Source of the DNA: a candidate division SR1 bacterium
GTDB lineage: Bacteria > Patescibacteriota > Gracilibacteria > Absconditabacterales > Absconditicoccaceae
NCBI GenBank assembly: GCA_026397515.1
Contig: JAPLUU010000019.1
Location: 1 to 64,000, forward strand
DNA length: 64,000 nucleotides
Reading direction: 5' to 3'
The translations under genes and the position numbers were made by a program. Below the pieces are notes generated by a model that searched no databases, was not told the origin of the DNA, and saw only the letters and a list, made by a program, of their open reading frames with translations. Shown here one piece after another: positions 32,431-45,056 of this stretch. Position 1 is the first letter of the stretch; every line of letters starts with the position of its first letter.

Positions 32431-34449
32431 ATGGCAAATAAAGACAGTGGTGTCTCGTTAACGCCAGAGCAATACCAAGAAATCTACGAATGTCGAAATG
32501 GTAAAGGTAAGAGTTGTATAGAGACAAGAAATATTCCTGAAAGCAAAAAAAATTGTGCGCTCGGTCATATTATCGGTGGATTGAGTACGGAAGAATTACT
32601 CGGTGCTATTAAAACCCCCCAAGAAAAAGAACCAGAAAAAAATATTCCTCAGGAGATATATAATAAAAGATTAGAATTCGTCGAGTCTATTAAAAAAGAA
32701 TATTGATATGATCTGCCCTTTCAAAAACTCGACCTTCCTTTTGAAAAATTAGAAAGTGGAAAAAAATGATATAAATGAACTAGAGTAAAAATAGATAAAG
32801 AAAGTAAATATGCTCATCAGAATGATAGAGAAGGAATTATTACAGAGGAGGATGGAAGTTCAAGGCTTCCATTTCACGTGCGTTTCGATGATGGATATGA
32901 AAATTCTTATGGGTCGAGTGATCTTGTGCGTATCAAAGAGAAAAGTGAAACTGAAGCAAAAGATGTAGAGAAAAAAAATGAGACAATAGTCAGTGATATC
33001 GCAAAACAAACAGACGAAGATTTCTTTGCCAAGAGTGCTGAGGTGATTTTTGATGCTTTGTCCAAAGACCAAGAATTCAAAAACAAGATGTTCCCCAATG
33101 AAAAATTTAATAAAGGCGATAAGATTGTGATGAATAAACTTGCCAACGATGAGTATGGTTATACTCAGGAATGAAGTACAGGAGAAATACTCAATAAGGC
33201 CGGAAAAGAATTCAATGTTCGTTTTGATCATATCACCGGTGGAGACTATTCGTGATCAGATCCTACCCGAGAGGTAGGACCAAAATATATGATCAACACA
33301 ACCAAGAAAAGTGATAAAAAAGTAACGTTGTCAGATGTAAGTAAAAAATTACAAGATATCGTAAAATGATTACAAGAGAAAAAAGAATCAAGAGGTCGTG
33401 GTGATGAGAGTGCATCGAAAAAATCGTTAACAACAAAATTATTACTACAAGAAAATTTTTTATTACCAGGAGATAAGGAGGGAAATTATGTACTCAATTA
33501 TCGTGAGATGGTAAAATTCGTAGCGCCTGATCTTTATGCTGCTTATGGAAATAAAGAGTTATATAGTCAGGAAGATATGTGTGCGCCTCCATCAGAATGT
33601 CATCCAAATGTACTCAAGTTTGAATTGAGTCACGGGTGTAATTATAATCGCTGTACCTATTGTGATCTCTACAAAAATGTAAAATATTGTCCTAGGACTT
33701 TTGCACAATTTAAAGAACATGTAGATAAGGTGATGGAAGCGGTAGGAAGCTATAAAAATAAAATAGAAAGATTATTTATCGGTGGTGGTAACGCGCTTGC
33801 AGTCGATGACAAAACACTTTTAGATTCTCTTAATTATGTAAACAACAAACTTCACCCAAGAAAGATATCTATGTATGCTAGGACACAAGACATAAATCGT
33901 AAATGAGCTGAATGAATAGAAAAACTTACCGATGCATGATTGACTAATTTGTATCGATGAGCGGAAACATGATCAGATGAGATATTGAAATATATCAAAA
34001 AATGAACGACACTCGATGATATGCTCAAAGCATCCAAGAATCTTGCAAAAACAGATATAAATTTATCAGTAACGCTTATGCCAGGAATTTGAGGAAAACG
34101 TTTCGATGAAGAAAATATCAAATGAACAGTTAAATTTCTCAATGCTACAGACACCAAATATATTACCTTTATGGCAATCAGTCCTTCTGCTAATTCAGAA
34201 TATGATAACATTATGAAAGATGAACTAATGGCAGGTACCAATAGACCACTTTCAAATGTTGAGGTGGTAAAACAAATAAAGGAGATTTTAAAATGACTTG
34301 AACCAAAAGGTCAAAAGATAGGTATGTACTGACCAGAAATCCATGAAGTAGATTATAATCCTTTCTATTTCAAGATTACTTTTGATAGAGATGGTAAGGA
34401 AGAGGCTATTAATCTGTGTGATGAATATCTCAAAACTCATGTAATATAG
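32431..34449 (+). CDS. Radical SAM protein with duplicated SH3-like N-terminal modules
   Basis: 672 aa. The radical SAM domain spans about residues 385-640: G-C-N-Y-N-R-C-T-Y-C holds the cluster cysteines (C-x4-C-x2-C, the form seen in COG1032 proteins with N-R-C-T-F-C), then G-G-G-N-A and a late G-A-E-T-G-S. The 380-residue N-terminal half has two similar beta-rich segments (G-T-R-V-K-I-D, F-H-V-R-F-D-D-G-Y and G-D-K-I-V-M-N, F-N-V-R-F-D-H-I), each near 60 residues and SH3/Tudor-like. About 20 UGA codons. Substrate unknown. Confidence 0.75.
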
Positions 34450-34531
34450 AAAACATGATACAATAATAGATATGTTGACTTGTTTGAACTAATATATATA
34501 ACAAACAACGTTTATTATTAGAATTTTCTCG

Positions 34532-35434
34532 ATGAATCAAAAAATGATCCAAGAGGTTCCCCTCGTTTCAGTTATCACGCCAGCATATAATAGTGAAAAG
34601 ACAATCCAATCTACTTTATTGTCTGCAATGCAACAGGACTATCCGAATATGGAATATATCGTAGTCAATGATGGATCCAAAGATGATACTCAGAAAATAG
34701 TTGAATCTATGCAAGCACACAATCCTAGAATCAAATTCATTAATAATCCAAATAATCTCTGAATTTCTAGATCACGTAATGTTGGTATGGAACACGCATC
34801 ATGAGAAATTTTCGCCGTATTGGATTCTGATGATCTTCGAATCAGGAAAAATAAAATAAGCAAACAAGTAGAATTTCTCCAGCAAAATCAAGCTGTAGGT
34901 ATCTTAGGAACCAATTCTATAGTAAGTAGAGATGGTAGATATTTTTATAAACAAGAAAATCTTACAGACAAAGATATTAGATGGAATAGTATAAAAGGAA
35001 CACAATTTCTTCACTCATCGATTATATATCCCAAAGATGTCTATGAAAAAATCGGTTGATATGATTCTAAAGTCAGATATGCTGATGATCGTGATTTTCA
35101 ATTAAGAGCAGGAAAGTATTTTGATTTTGCAAATTTACCAGAATATACCGTACTCTACAATTCTCATGTTGATAATGTAAGTAACAGACATTGGCAAAGA
35201 CAGGGATTAGAAAGTATGTATATGTCATTAAAATATTGTCCTGACTATCCCAATGCATTTGCGTGAATAAGTAAAAGAATTTTTAATTTATGATATAGAG
35301 TACTCACAAAATCATTGGATAGTATTTCTCCACAATTGAAGCCTTACCTCAAGGAGATGATACAGGGAAAACAAGAATTCCCTTCTGAATTGTTTGAGAT
35401 ACCTACGTATGGAAATGATAGTATTGATAGATAA
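34532..35434 (+). CDS. Family 2 glycosyltransferase
   Basis: 300 aa. GT-A fold: V-S-V-I-T-P-A-Y-N-S at residues 12-21, V-V-N-D-G-S-K-D-D-T, D-S-D-D as the metal-binding motif, then Y-A-D-D-R-D-F for the acceptor/base region. UGA encodes Gly in N-N-L-G-I-S-R-S-R-N-V-G and A-S-G-E-I-F. Transfers a sugar from a nucleotide sugar to a surface glycan or protein. No membrane helices. Confidence 0.88.
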
Positions 35435-35507
35435 CTTTTTCCCTTCACATCTTTTCTATTATCTTTACAATATAATTATTCAGATTTTATTTTTTCCTTT
35501 TTTTTTG

Positions 35508-35912
35508 ATGGAAAGAATCAAAAGTATGGTAGGACAAAAGATCGCCATTTATAATAATGAACAGAAAGTATTGCTACTTAAAAGGTGACCGCAGAGTATT
35601 GTTTCATGAGTATGGGATTTGCCTGGGTGATGAATATTGCTCAACGAAACCCCTCTAGAATGTTTAGAAAGAGAGATAATGGAAGAGACATGATTACATA
35701 TTACATGAATACAACCTATCTATACATATGCAAAGACATATGCAGATTGAACCCATGCGTTTTTTATTGGATACAAATGAATTTTAGATTCTTCGTTAGA
35801 AGTTATTTTGAGTGATGAACATGATGCATATGTACGAATAGATCCCAAAGATATAGACATGTATAAGCTCACAGAATATCGAGCCGAGACGGTTAAAAGG
35901 TCGATGAAGTAA
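35508..35912 (+). CDS. Nudix hydrolase, 134 aa
   Basis: Visible only with code 25. Nudix box: G-G-I-L-L-N-E-T-P-L-E-C-L-E then R-E-I-M-E-E-T-G-L, exactly G-x5-E-x7-R-E-U-x-E-E-x-G-U; two of its glycines are UGA. Preceded by V-W-D-L-P-G. Hydrolyses a nucleoside diphosphate derivative of unknown identity. The ATG at 35508 is chosen over 35526 because M-E-R-I-K-S precedes the first strand. A CCCGGG repeat follows 4 bp after the TAA. Confidence 0.85.
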
Positions 35913-35916
35913 TAAG

Positions 35917-35987
35917 GTTAGCACCCGGGTGCTAACTTTTGTAATTTAGCTTAATAAGCTATTTTTCTAGCTATTCTACCCGGGTGC
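35917..35987. repeat. 71-bp repeat with CCCGGG ends, copy 2
   Basis: GTTAGCACCCGGGTG start, CCCGGGTGC end, middle with AACTTTTGTAATTTAGC and an inner AGCTTAATAAGCT palindrome. Same length as 30855-30925. Starts 4 bp after the Nudix stop. Confidence 0.75.
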
Positions 35988-36030
35988 AATAGTCATCATA
36001 GCACCCAAAAAAAAAGGTGCTCAAAATCTC

Positions 36031-36058
36031 TTGCATTTTTTCGTAGCATCAGTATAAT
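36031..36058 (+). promoter_or_regulatory. Promoter of dnaK
   Basis: TTGCAT (36031-36036), 16-bp spacer, TATAAT (36053-36058). No CIRCE-type inverted repeat seen before the start codon. Confidence 0.65.
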
Positions 36059-36124
36059 ATACGTGCTATGTTTTTTTTAGCGTCAAAAAGTTAATAACCT
36101 TTTTACATATTTATTATTACAACA

Positions 36125-37801
<1,677 letters not shown>

Positions 37802-37805
37802 AAAA

Positions 37806-37897
37806 TTACCCCACCCTTAATCCCTCCCCATTACATGGAGAGGGAAATAAAAAATCACCCCTCTCTAAGAATTGGAGAGGGGCCGGGGGTGAGGTAA
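37806..37897. repeat. TTACCYCACCC element, 92 bp, short copy
   Basis: Starts TTACCCCACCC 4 bp after the dnaK stop and ends GGGGGTGAGGTAA. Contains two hairpins (CCCTCCCC...GGAGAGGG and CCCCTCTC...GGAGAGGGG). Left and right halves match the two ends of the 470-bp element in leuS. Confidence 0.85.
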
Positions 37898-37910
37898 CTA
37901 AATAACGAGA

Positions 37911-37938
37911 AACCACTTCATGACGAGGTGGTTTTTTC
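37911..37938 (+). terminator. Terminator after dnaK
   Basis: AACCACTTC-ATGAC-GAGGTGGTT then T5; it lies just beyond the inserted repeat. Confidence 0.85.
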
Positions 37939-37988
37939 TTTTTGACAACGAAGTGTAGAAAACTATTACTAGCTATTTATTCTTCTTT

Positions 37989-38534
37989 ATGAACATGGAT
38001 TTTCAGATAGCAAATTTCATAAATCATTTCTGACAATGATCACGACGAGATGTTTTTTCTCAGTATATTTCTCGAAATCGAACGATGATTATCATTCGAA
38101 CTTTGGTAATTATTCTTGCAGTAATTTTCAAAAGAAAATATCGAAAATTTGTTGTGTTTAGCTTCGTGCTCGCGCGAACATTATTTTACGGAGTATCAGA
38201 AATCGGCTTCAAGACTTTACTCGTACAAGAGACAGGAATCAAACTAAGACCATATGTGACCTATTCATGAACCATCCAAGCTATAGGAAAACAATATAGC
38301 GACTCATCATTTCCTTCAAGCCATATGGTGCTTACCGTGGCTATGATTACTGTTCTCATTATATTATTTCCCGCAGTTCGACCCTATGCGATTCTTTATG
38401 TTTTACTTATGGCATGGAGTAGAATGCACAATGGTATGCACTATCCAAGCGATATCATCGCAGGTACGTTTTTCTGAATCCTCTGCGGATGGATAGCAGT
38501 AGTATTGAGTAAAAGAGTATTTGTTTCAAAATAA
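37989..38534 (+). CDS. PAP2-family membrane phosphatase
   Basis: 181 aa with five or six membrane helices. The three phosphatase motifs are present: K-L-R-P (end of C1), S-F-P-S-S-H (C2) and S-R-M-H-N-G-M-H-Y-P-S-D (C3, S-R-x5-H-x3-D). Likely removes phosphate from undecaprenyl pyrophosphate or another lipid at the outer face of the membrane. Four or more UGA codons in frame. Confidence 0.88.
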
Positions 38535-38645
38535 ATTATAGTAATCATTCTTGTAGATTTCGACATCAACATAACATCAAAATAAAATTTTTATTGATTT
38601 TGTCAAGGAAATAAATAGACTGAGGAAAACAAATAAATTAAGAAT

Positions 38646-38861
38646 ATGGATATAGAAAAATGTGTTAATTTTATCGACAACAATATTGGTCGAAAAGTTA
38701 TTATGGAAATCAAAAGAATGGGAGCAAAAGAAAATGAAACAATAATCGGAACGATTAATGAACCGTTTTCCAATGAAGATTCTCCTTCATGCAAAATTAA
38801 AACAGAGAAACTTCTTGATGAAATTTTTCTGGGAGAAATCCTGAGTGCAGAATTTGCATAA
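38646..38861 (+). CDS. Hypothetical protein, 71 aa
   Basis: Complete short ORF without UGA, ending just before a clear terminator, which supports it as a gene. M-D-I-E-K-C-V-N-F-I-D-N-N start, charged, no signal peptide; possible small beta domain (R-K-V-I-M-E-I-K-R, E-T-I-I-G-T-I). Family unknown. Confidence 0.55.
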   Translation: MDIEKCVNFIDNNIGRKVIMEIKRMGAKENETIIGTINEPFSNEDSPSCKIKTEKLLDEIFLGEILSAEFA

Positions 38862-38888
38862 GTAAATAAAGTATAAACGTACGTAGTG

Positions 38889-38920
38889 AACTAGTGTGTA
38901 TTGTCTCACTAGTTTTTTTT
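38889..38920 (+). terminator. Terminator of the 38646-38861 gene
   Basis: AACTAGTG, ten-nt loop, CACTAGTT, T8. Confidence 0.9.
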
Positions 38921-38982
38921 CTTATGGCAATTTACAAGGAAATACCTATACTCACATCGATATTTACCTCACAAAAACATAT

Positions 38983-40098
38983 ATGATTTTTGCCATCACC
39001 TGCGCTGCAGGATTAGAATCAATACTCAAAAAAGAAATAGAAATCGCTGGATATCAAGTGATCGGTTCGTGACCGACGCTGGTTCGTTTCACGTGAGATC
39101 TTTCTGCAATCGCAAAAATAAATCTTCGATCTAGAGTCGGAAATAAATTGTTTCTTGAACTCGCACAACATATAACTTCTGATTTTAATCAGCTTTTTGA
39201 CTTGGTTTCTACGATCGACTGGAAAACCTATGTCCAAGGAAATCCTATCAACGTCACTGCTATCACCAAACAATCTATGCTCAGTAGTACACCGACAATT
39301 CAATCTATCGTCAAAAAATCTATCGTAAAAAATATTCTCAACGGCAAAGAAGGGCAACTTCCCGAAGAACATGACAAACAAGCGATAGAAGTTCTCGTGC
39401 ACATAGAACGCGATATGTGTTCGATCTTACTCAATACTACGGGAGAATCACTTCACAAAAGATGATACAAAAAAGCCACAGGAGAAGCACCGATAAACGA
39501 AGCATTAGCAGCATGATTATTGTTGCTTTCATGACGGAAATTTAGCGAACCACTCTACGATTTTTTCTGCGGAAGCGGGACTATCGTGATCGAAGCAGCG
39601 TTGTTAGCCAAAAATATTGCTCCCGGGAGCTTCCGCAATTTTGCTTTCCAACAGTTCAAACGATATGACCAATCTTTATTCGACAAAGAAGTAGCCACTG
39701 CAAAAGCGAAGATGATGCTCAACAAAGAACACACAATCATCGCATCTGATATCGATCCCAATATGATCAGCATCGCCAAAGAAAATGCAAAACACGCTGG
39801 CGTAGAAAACTATATTTCCTTTGAAACCAAAAATATTTCTGACTATCTTTCAGGCTGAGAATTGGTATGAACACTTGTCTCTAACCCGCCATACGGACTG
39901 AGGATGAATACCTATGACCTAGAAAAAGTATATTACACCATCACTCAGTTATTCACTAAACACCCAAAATTACATGGATGAGTTATTACTTCTTATGAAG
40001 GATTTTCACCAGAAGATGCGTGATGAACACGAAAGAAATCTATCTTCATAAACGGAGGAGAAAGATGTTGGTTTTATAAAAAAACATTGCTAAAATAA
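38983..40098 (+). CDS. THUMP-domain RNA methyltransferase, RlmL/Trm14-like
   Basis: 371 aa. N-terminal THUMP-containing half (I-F-A-I-T-C-A-A-G-L-E, R-S-R-V-G-N-K-L-F-L), then a Rossmann methyltransferase with D-F-F-C-G-S-G-T and the base-flipping motif S-N-P-P-Y-G. This motif indicates N-methylation of guanine or adenine in RNA. The start at 38983 gives M-I-F-A-I-T-C. About a dozen UGA codons. The TAA is joined directly to a TTACCYCACCC element. Confidence 0.88.
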
Positions 40099-40188
40099 TT
40101 ACCCCACCCAACCCTCCCCATGGTATGGAGAGGGCTTAGTTACTAGACCCCTCTCTAAGAATTGGAGAGGGGGTAGGGGGTGAGGTAA
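40099..40188. repeat. TTACCYCACCC element, 90 bp, short copy
   Basis: Starts at the base after the methyltransferase stop codon and ends GGGGGTGAGGTAA. Same two-hairpin build as 37806-37897, with CCCCTCTCTAAGAATT identical in both. Confidence 0.85.
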
Positions 40189-40231
40189 AAATTAAATTAA
40201 ATTAAAAATATTTAATACTTACATTTAAACA

Positions 40232-41338
40232 ATGATCAAAACATCAATTCTCGACGCTGGGAAACTCCAAGAATTTACCAAAGAACGTAAACTCCAGCCC
40301 TTCAGAGTCAAACAAATCTATCAAGAAGTATTCAAAAATCAGAATATAAATTTTGCTGATATGACGACACTTTCCAAAGATCTAAGAGAGGATTTAGACA
40401 AAGAATTTTCTGTCGTTACCTTAGAAGTTGATAAGATATTGGAAGATGAAAGTACCACCAAAATCTGATTTCAGACACACGATGGATTTATGATAGAGGC
40501 AGTGATTATCTATCACCGACAGGATGAAAAATACAACAAAAACGATGAGAAAAAATTAAACAGAATCACCCTCTGTATTTCTTCACAGGTTGGATGTCCT
40601 ATGGGATGTTTATTTTGTGTAACGGGTAAACTCGGCTTCAAAAGAAACCTTACGCGAGACGAAATGATTTCACAGATATTTTACGCCAACAAGTATATCA
40701 AAGATAAATTTGGTAAACAAGATGACGGTACATTATTCGGTGTAAGAAATGTTGTCTTTATGGGAATGGGTGAACCATTGCTCAATTACGAAAATGTAAA
40801 AAAAGCTATCGAGATTATGTTGAGACAAGAAGCTGGATTTTCATTGTCCAAAAGACATGTTACGATTTCTACTGCAGGAATCATCCCAGGAATTAGACAA
40901 CTCATCAAAGATGAAATACCAGTTAAATTAGCTATTTCACTGCATGCACCCAACCAGGCATTGCGTGATAAACTTATGCCAATCGCAAAAGCATATCCAC
41001 TCGAAGCACTTGAAAGAGTATTGAGTGATTACGTGAAAGCATCAGACAATAGGATTTTCTATGAATATATTATGATCAAAAATATGACCGACAAGCCTGA
41101 GCTCGCAAGAGAATTAGTAACCATGCTTAGAAGAAAATTGGCACATGTAAATTTGATTCCTTACAACAATAATCCAGCAATTTCACTTACCGAAAGTGAT
41201 GCAAAAGATATTCAAATCTTCAAAAAAATATTAGAAGAAGGCGGACTTACCGTGACCGTCAGAGATAGCATGGGAAGACAAATGAAATGAGCTTGTGGTC
41301 AGTTATGATATGAAAAATTGACGAAAGAAGAGGAATAA
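40232..41338 (+). CDS. rlmN: Dual-specificity 23S rRNA A2503/tRNA A37 methyltransferase RlmN
   Basis: 368 aa. Radical SAM cluster C-P-M-G-C-L-F-C, M-G-M-G-E-P-L-L-N-Y, S-L-H-A-P and the C-terminal A-C-G-Q-L cysteine that forms the methyl carrier intermediate. Two of the last glycines (M-K-G-A-C, Q-L-G-Y) and one near residue 79 are UGA. Adds a methyl group to C2 of adenosine. A clean terminator follows. Confidence 0.95.
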
Positions 41339-41350
41339 AAAAATAAATAA

Positions 41351-41374
41351 AAAAACGCTCGATCGAGCGTTTTT
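41351..41374 (+). terminator. Terminator after rlmN
   Basis: AACGCTCGATCGAGCGTT perfect palindrome between A and T runs; also serves the convergent lipoprotein gene. Confidence 0.9.
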
Positions 41375-41388
41375 CATATAGAAAAATA

Positions 41389-42024
41389 TTATATGGTTCG
41401 TGATCAATGAATGACTCAAATTATATACCATTGTCCACCGACGTGTTCAAATACCAAGGTCAAACTTTTCCAATCCATACCTTCATATTGAGCATCAAAA
41501 CCAGAAAAATAATATTCTACTCGTGATTTTCCTTGATAGACTTGAGCGATATTATTTATCGTATTTCCTCTTTGTATACTTGTATTGTAAAGTACAGTAG
41601 GTGCATGAGCATAGTCAGCATCGTTGACAAATTTTTCAAAATATTGTCCGATTCATAGGTCGATAGGATCTCATTTCCCATCGGTAGTTCACCAAACATA
41701 TGATCTAGAAATAGTTAACGCATTTTCAATTATTTGCTTATCGAGAATAACATCTGTCCCTGTATTGATATGTCCATACGGAGAAAAACGAATTCATTGT
41801 GATCATACAAAGGTAGCGAGTGTAGCAAAATCCTCGTTTTTCAAAGCTATGAGAACGCTATTTAGCGTACCCGTAAAGTCGCTATGATCAACAATTCATG
41901 ATGTTGTTCCACAGGCAACACTCCCTGAACCAATAGGACATGTTTCTGATGCTTTCTGTTTACCACACCCTACGAGTAGGAGAGATACAGCACACACAAA
42001 AATAAGAGGAAAAAATTTTTTCAT
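41389..42024 (-). CDS. Putative lipoprotein, 211 aa
   Basis: Signal peptide with lipobox L-L-V-G-C at residues 16-20. The mature part has a two-Cys segment (C-P-I-G-S-G-S-V-A-C), then a mixed domain ending in V-F-E-H-V-G-G-Q-W-Y-I-I-G-V-I-H, a pattern seen in NTF2-like or SnoaL-like folds with a final hydrophobic strand. UGA in about nine places. Fold guess is weak. Confidence 0.7.
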
Positions 42025-42066
42025 GGGGAAATGTATACATAATAAAAGCTCAGCATATAGGGTATA

Positions 42067-42336
42067 TTATTTTACATTCATCTTTTTTTGAAAGAATTGT
42101 ACCAATCGAGTTACGATAAATCATCCTATAAATGCGTCTACGAATCCTCGGAGAAGCCCTATAAAGGCACCGAGTAGATTTGCATTATATCCAATATAAA
42201 AAGTTTTCATAAAGCTGACAAAAATTCTACAATATCCAAATCGTCGAGCAGTGAGAGCAAAAACAAATAATCATATTCCAAAATAAATTCCTAGAGCTAA
42301 TCATACCGCAACTGGTGTTTTGAGATGTACTTTCAT
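42067..42336 (-). CDS. Small membrane protein, 89 aa
   Basis: Two hydrophobic helices with a middle loop and a possible third near the end (A-F-I-G-G-F-I-V-T-R-L). Start M-K-V-H-L-K-T-P-V-A-V-G. Three UGA codons. Divergent from the membrane gene at 42468. Function unknown. Confidence 0.65.
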
Positions 42337-42467
42337 ACTAGAAAAACTAAGGGATAAAAGATTACAATCAATATATACAAGTACCCAACAATTACAAAAG
42401 ATATTTTTTATTGAAAGTCTTAAGATGTTAGCTATATTGTTATTCACTTTATCCGCTTATTGTATCT

Positions 42468-43004
42468 ATGGCAGAAATTGATGTACAAACGATTAGTGAA
42501 AAAACGATTTTTTGACTTCGCATCACTGCAGCTACAAAAACAATAATTTTTTTGATTCTTTTATTCTTTATTCCGTTCTTTCTTGGTGGACCACAATTAC
42601 TCGTAGGGAGTATAGTAAATCTTCTTTTAATATTTATCGCAGTAAAATATAGAAACTATTACGCTATCATTCCGATGCTGATGTTACCAAGTATCGCTAC
42701 GTCATTGAGAGGATTGATTTTTTGACCATTCAGCATATTTCTCGTGTATATGATCCCAGCTATTTGGCTCGGAAATTTTCTTCTTATCTATACTATCCAG
42801 CATATAAAAAACCAACGATTATCGATTTCTATAGGAGGAATTTTGAAAACAATATTCCTTTTTGCTATAGCATATATACTGATTAAACTTTGAATTTTAC
42901 CAACTATTTTTTTCAAAGCTATGGGAATATTTCAGTTGGTCACCGTCATGATAGCAGGTGTATGTTATGTCGGTTGGAGTAAATTATGTACTATAAAAAG
43001 ATAA
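42468..43004 (+). CDS. Polytopic membrane protein, 178 aa
   Basis: About five helices. Start M-A-E-I-D-V-Q-T-I-S, helix-rich middle with P-F-F-L-G-G-P-Q-L-L-V-G and I-P-A-I-W-L-G-N. The general look (small, loops with aromatic residues) recalls substrate-binding S components, but no defining motif is seen. Three UGA codons. Confidence 0.6.
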
Positions 43005-43076
43005 TATAATCAGGTTGATTTTGAGAGATTATAAGTATATATATACATATATGTATTTTATCTTTTATTTTTTTTC

Positions 43077-43940
43077 ATGCAGAAAAAGATCAAAAAAGTT
43101 GCTCCCAAACAATGGGCAGCAAAAAAAGTAATCGCTAAAAAAGTAGTTTCTAAAGCAAAAAAAAGTTCATGGCTTGCTGCATTAGCTATCGGAAATGTCA
43201 TCGGATTTATCGTTGTGCTTATCATAAATTACTTGGCAGTAAGTATACCACTTGGAGGAATGACGACAGGAGCATTGGCAGATTTGTATCCAAATTTATT
43301 CGTTCCTGCAGCACTTACATTTGCTATCTGGGGACTTATTTATCTATTATTTCTTGGATTTATCATCTGGCAATTAGTAGATTTTTACAAAAAACAAAGC
43401 ACAGGAATTACCAAAAAAATATGAATCTGGTTTCTTCTTTCGTGTGTAGCTAATGTTGCACGAATGTTTGCTCGACAATATCAATACGTTATTCTTTCTG
43501 TACTTATTATTATATTCTTCTTGATTACTTTAATGGTTGTAGCACAGAGGATTCAGTTAGGAAAAAAATTGGGAAGTTTAGGAGATAAATATTTAGTACA
43601 AGTACCATTCAGTATATATCTTTGACGACTTTCTGTGGCTACTATAGCAAACATTACCGCAGTTCTTGTTCATTATTCATGGAATATGTTTGGACTCACC
43701 GATATCTTCCGAACTATTCTTGTAATCATCGTAGCGACATTGATAGCACTTCGAAGCTTGAAAAAAACATATAATATCATTTTTGCTCTTGTAGTTATCC
43801 GAGCATTTATAGGTATCATTATCAAAAGAGTGGGTGTAGATCCTGTCTATGCAAGTAGTATTATTCGAACACTTGGAATCTGTATTGCTGTGCTCACTGC
43901 TGGTATAGGAGCAAAATTTGAACAGTGGAAAAAGAATTAA
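43077..43940 (+). CDS. TspO/MBR-related tryptophan-rich sensory-type membrane protein
   Basis: 287 aa. Basic Lys-rich N-terminus, then helices with M-T-T-G-A-L-A-D-L-Y-P-N-L-F and F-A-I-W-G-L-I-Y-L-L-F-L-G-F, the signature of the longer tryptophan-rich sensory protein family related to TspO. Two UGA codons. Ligand unknown. Confidence 0.65.
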
Positions 43941-43967
43941 AAAATATAAATACATTTTATATTATAA

Positions 43968-44840
43968 ATGATAATTATGTATAATACGTATATAATCATA
44001 GGAATAGCTGTATTCTTTTTGTTCGTTCTCTCAATCAGAATAGTAAAACCAAATACGGTAGCAGTTGTATTGTTTTTAGGGAAAACATGAAGGATCCTCA
44101 GAGAATGAATTAATATTATCATCCCTTTGTTTGAATCTATCAGACGTCAGAGTTTAGCTTTAATCAATCTGAGTGTAAAGGTCGATGGAATAACCAAAGA
44201 TAACGTAAAAACGAGCGTAAATATCAATGTTATTTATCGTGTAAAGCAAGATGATAAGTCAGTGGTCGATTCCTTATTTAAAAATTCAAACGTTGTACAA
44301 ACGATTACCTCATTGACAGAAGAACAGTTGAGAGCTAGAATATTTGAATTTTCTCATGAAGAAATATTCGGCAAAAGAAGCGAAATTGGTGAAGAAATAA
44401 AAGAAACACTGTGTGTGAAGATGGCAGAATTCGGTATGGAATTGGATAGTGTACAGGTCGTAGATATTCAATTAGATCAGAAAGTTGTAGATGCCATGAA
44501 CAACGTAGTAGCAAGTCAAAAAAATAAAGCGGCTACCATCACCGAAGCAGAAGGAAGTAAACAAGGGCAAATATTAACTGCTGAAGGAGACAAAGAAGTC
44601 AAAAAATTACTCGGTGAAGGAATGGCACTCCAGAGAGAAGCTATCGCAAAATGATTTAAAAATTCTATCGGAGAAATCCAAGCGACCGACAAATCACTCA
44701 CCGGAAAAGATATTCTAGATTTCTTGCTCAACAGTAGCAGAATAGAAACTCTCGAAAGAGTAGGTCAAAATAATGCAAAAATAATTTATATTAACGAAAA
44801 TCTAGAAGGAAAGTCCGCATCAATGATCAATCAAAAATAA
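43968..44840 (+). CDS. SPFH/band-7 (stomatin-prohibitin) family protein
   Basis: 290 aa. One N-terminal membrane helix, then the SPFH core: V-K-P-N-T-V-A-V-V-L-F-L-G-K-T-G, N-V-K-T-S-V-N-I-N-V-I-Y-R-V, L-R-A-R-I, and a coiled-coil arm with A-A-T-I-T-E-A-E-G-S-K-Q. Such proteins form large membrane rings that organise proteases or lipid domains. Either ATG 43968 or 43977 could be the start. Three UGA codons. Confidence 0.88.
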
Positions 44841-44887
44841 TTTATCCTTGATGTACTAAAAGTAAAATATATTAGTATCATCTAATA

Positions 44888-44957
44888 TACCCGGGATGGG
44901 CGCTTATATAAAGGTTTATCTTTATCATAAGTCTACACTTCCTGGGTCTTTTTTTAA
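44888..44957 (+). terminator. Long hairpin with T7, putative terminator
   Basis: ACCCGGGA pairs with TCCTGGGT across a 46-nt loop, followed by C and T7. It probably ends the SPFH transcript; the large loop leaves room for a small structured RNA. Confidence 0.55.
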
Positions 44958-44958
44958 T

Positions 44959-45009
44959 TGTACATATGTAGTACAGAATACTTGACATTATTGTACATAT
45001 TGATATTAT
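44959..45009 (+). promoter_or_regulatory. Promoter with operator-like TGTAC repeats
   Basis: TTGACA (44982-44987), 16-bp spacer, TATTAT (45004-45009). An inverted repeat TGTAC-ATATGTA-GTACA lies just upstream at 44959-44975, and TTGTACATAT recurs inside the spacer. This looks like a repressor or activator site. Confidence 0.55.
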
Positions 45010-45056
45010 ATAAAAAATAAATAGTAATATAAAAAATAACAAAAAAATAAAAAATT

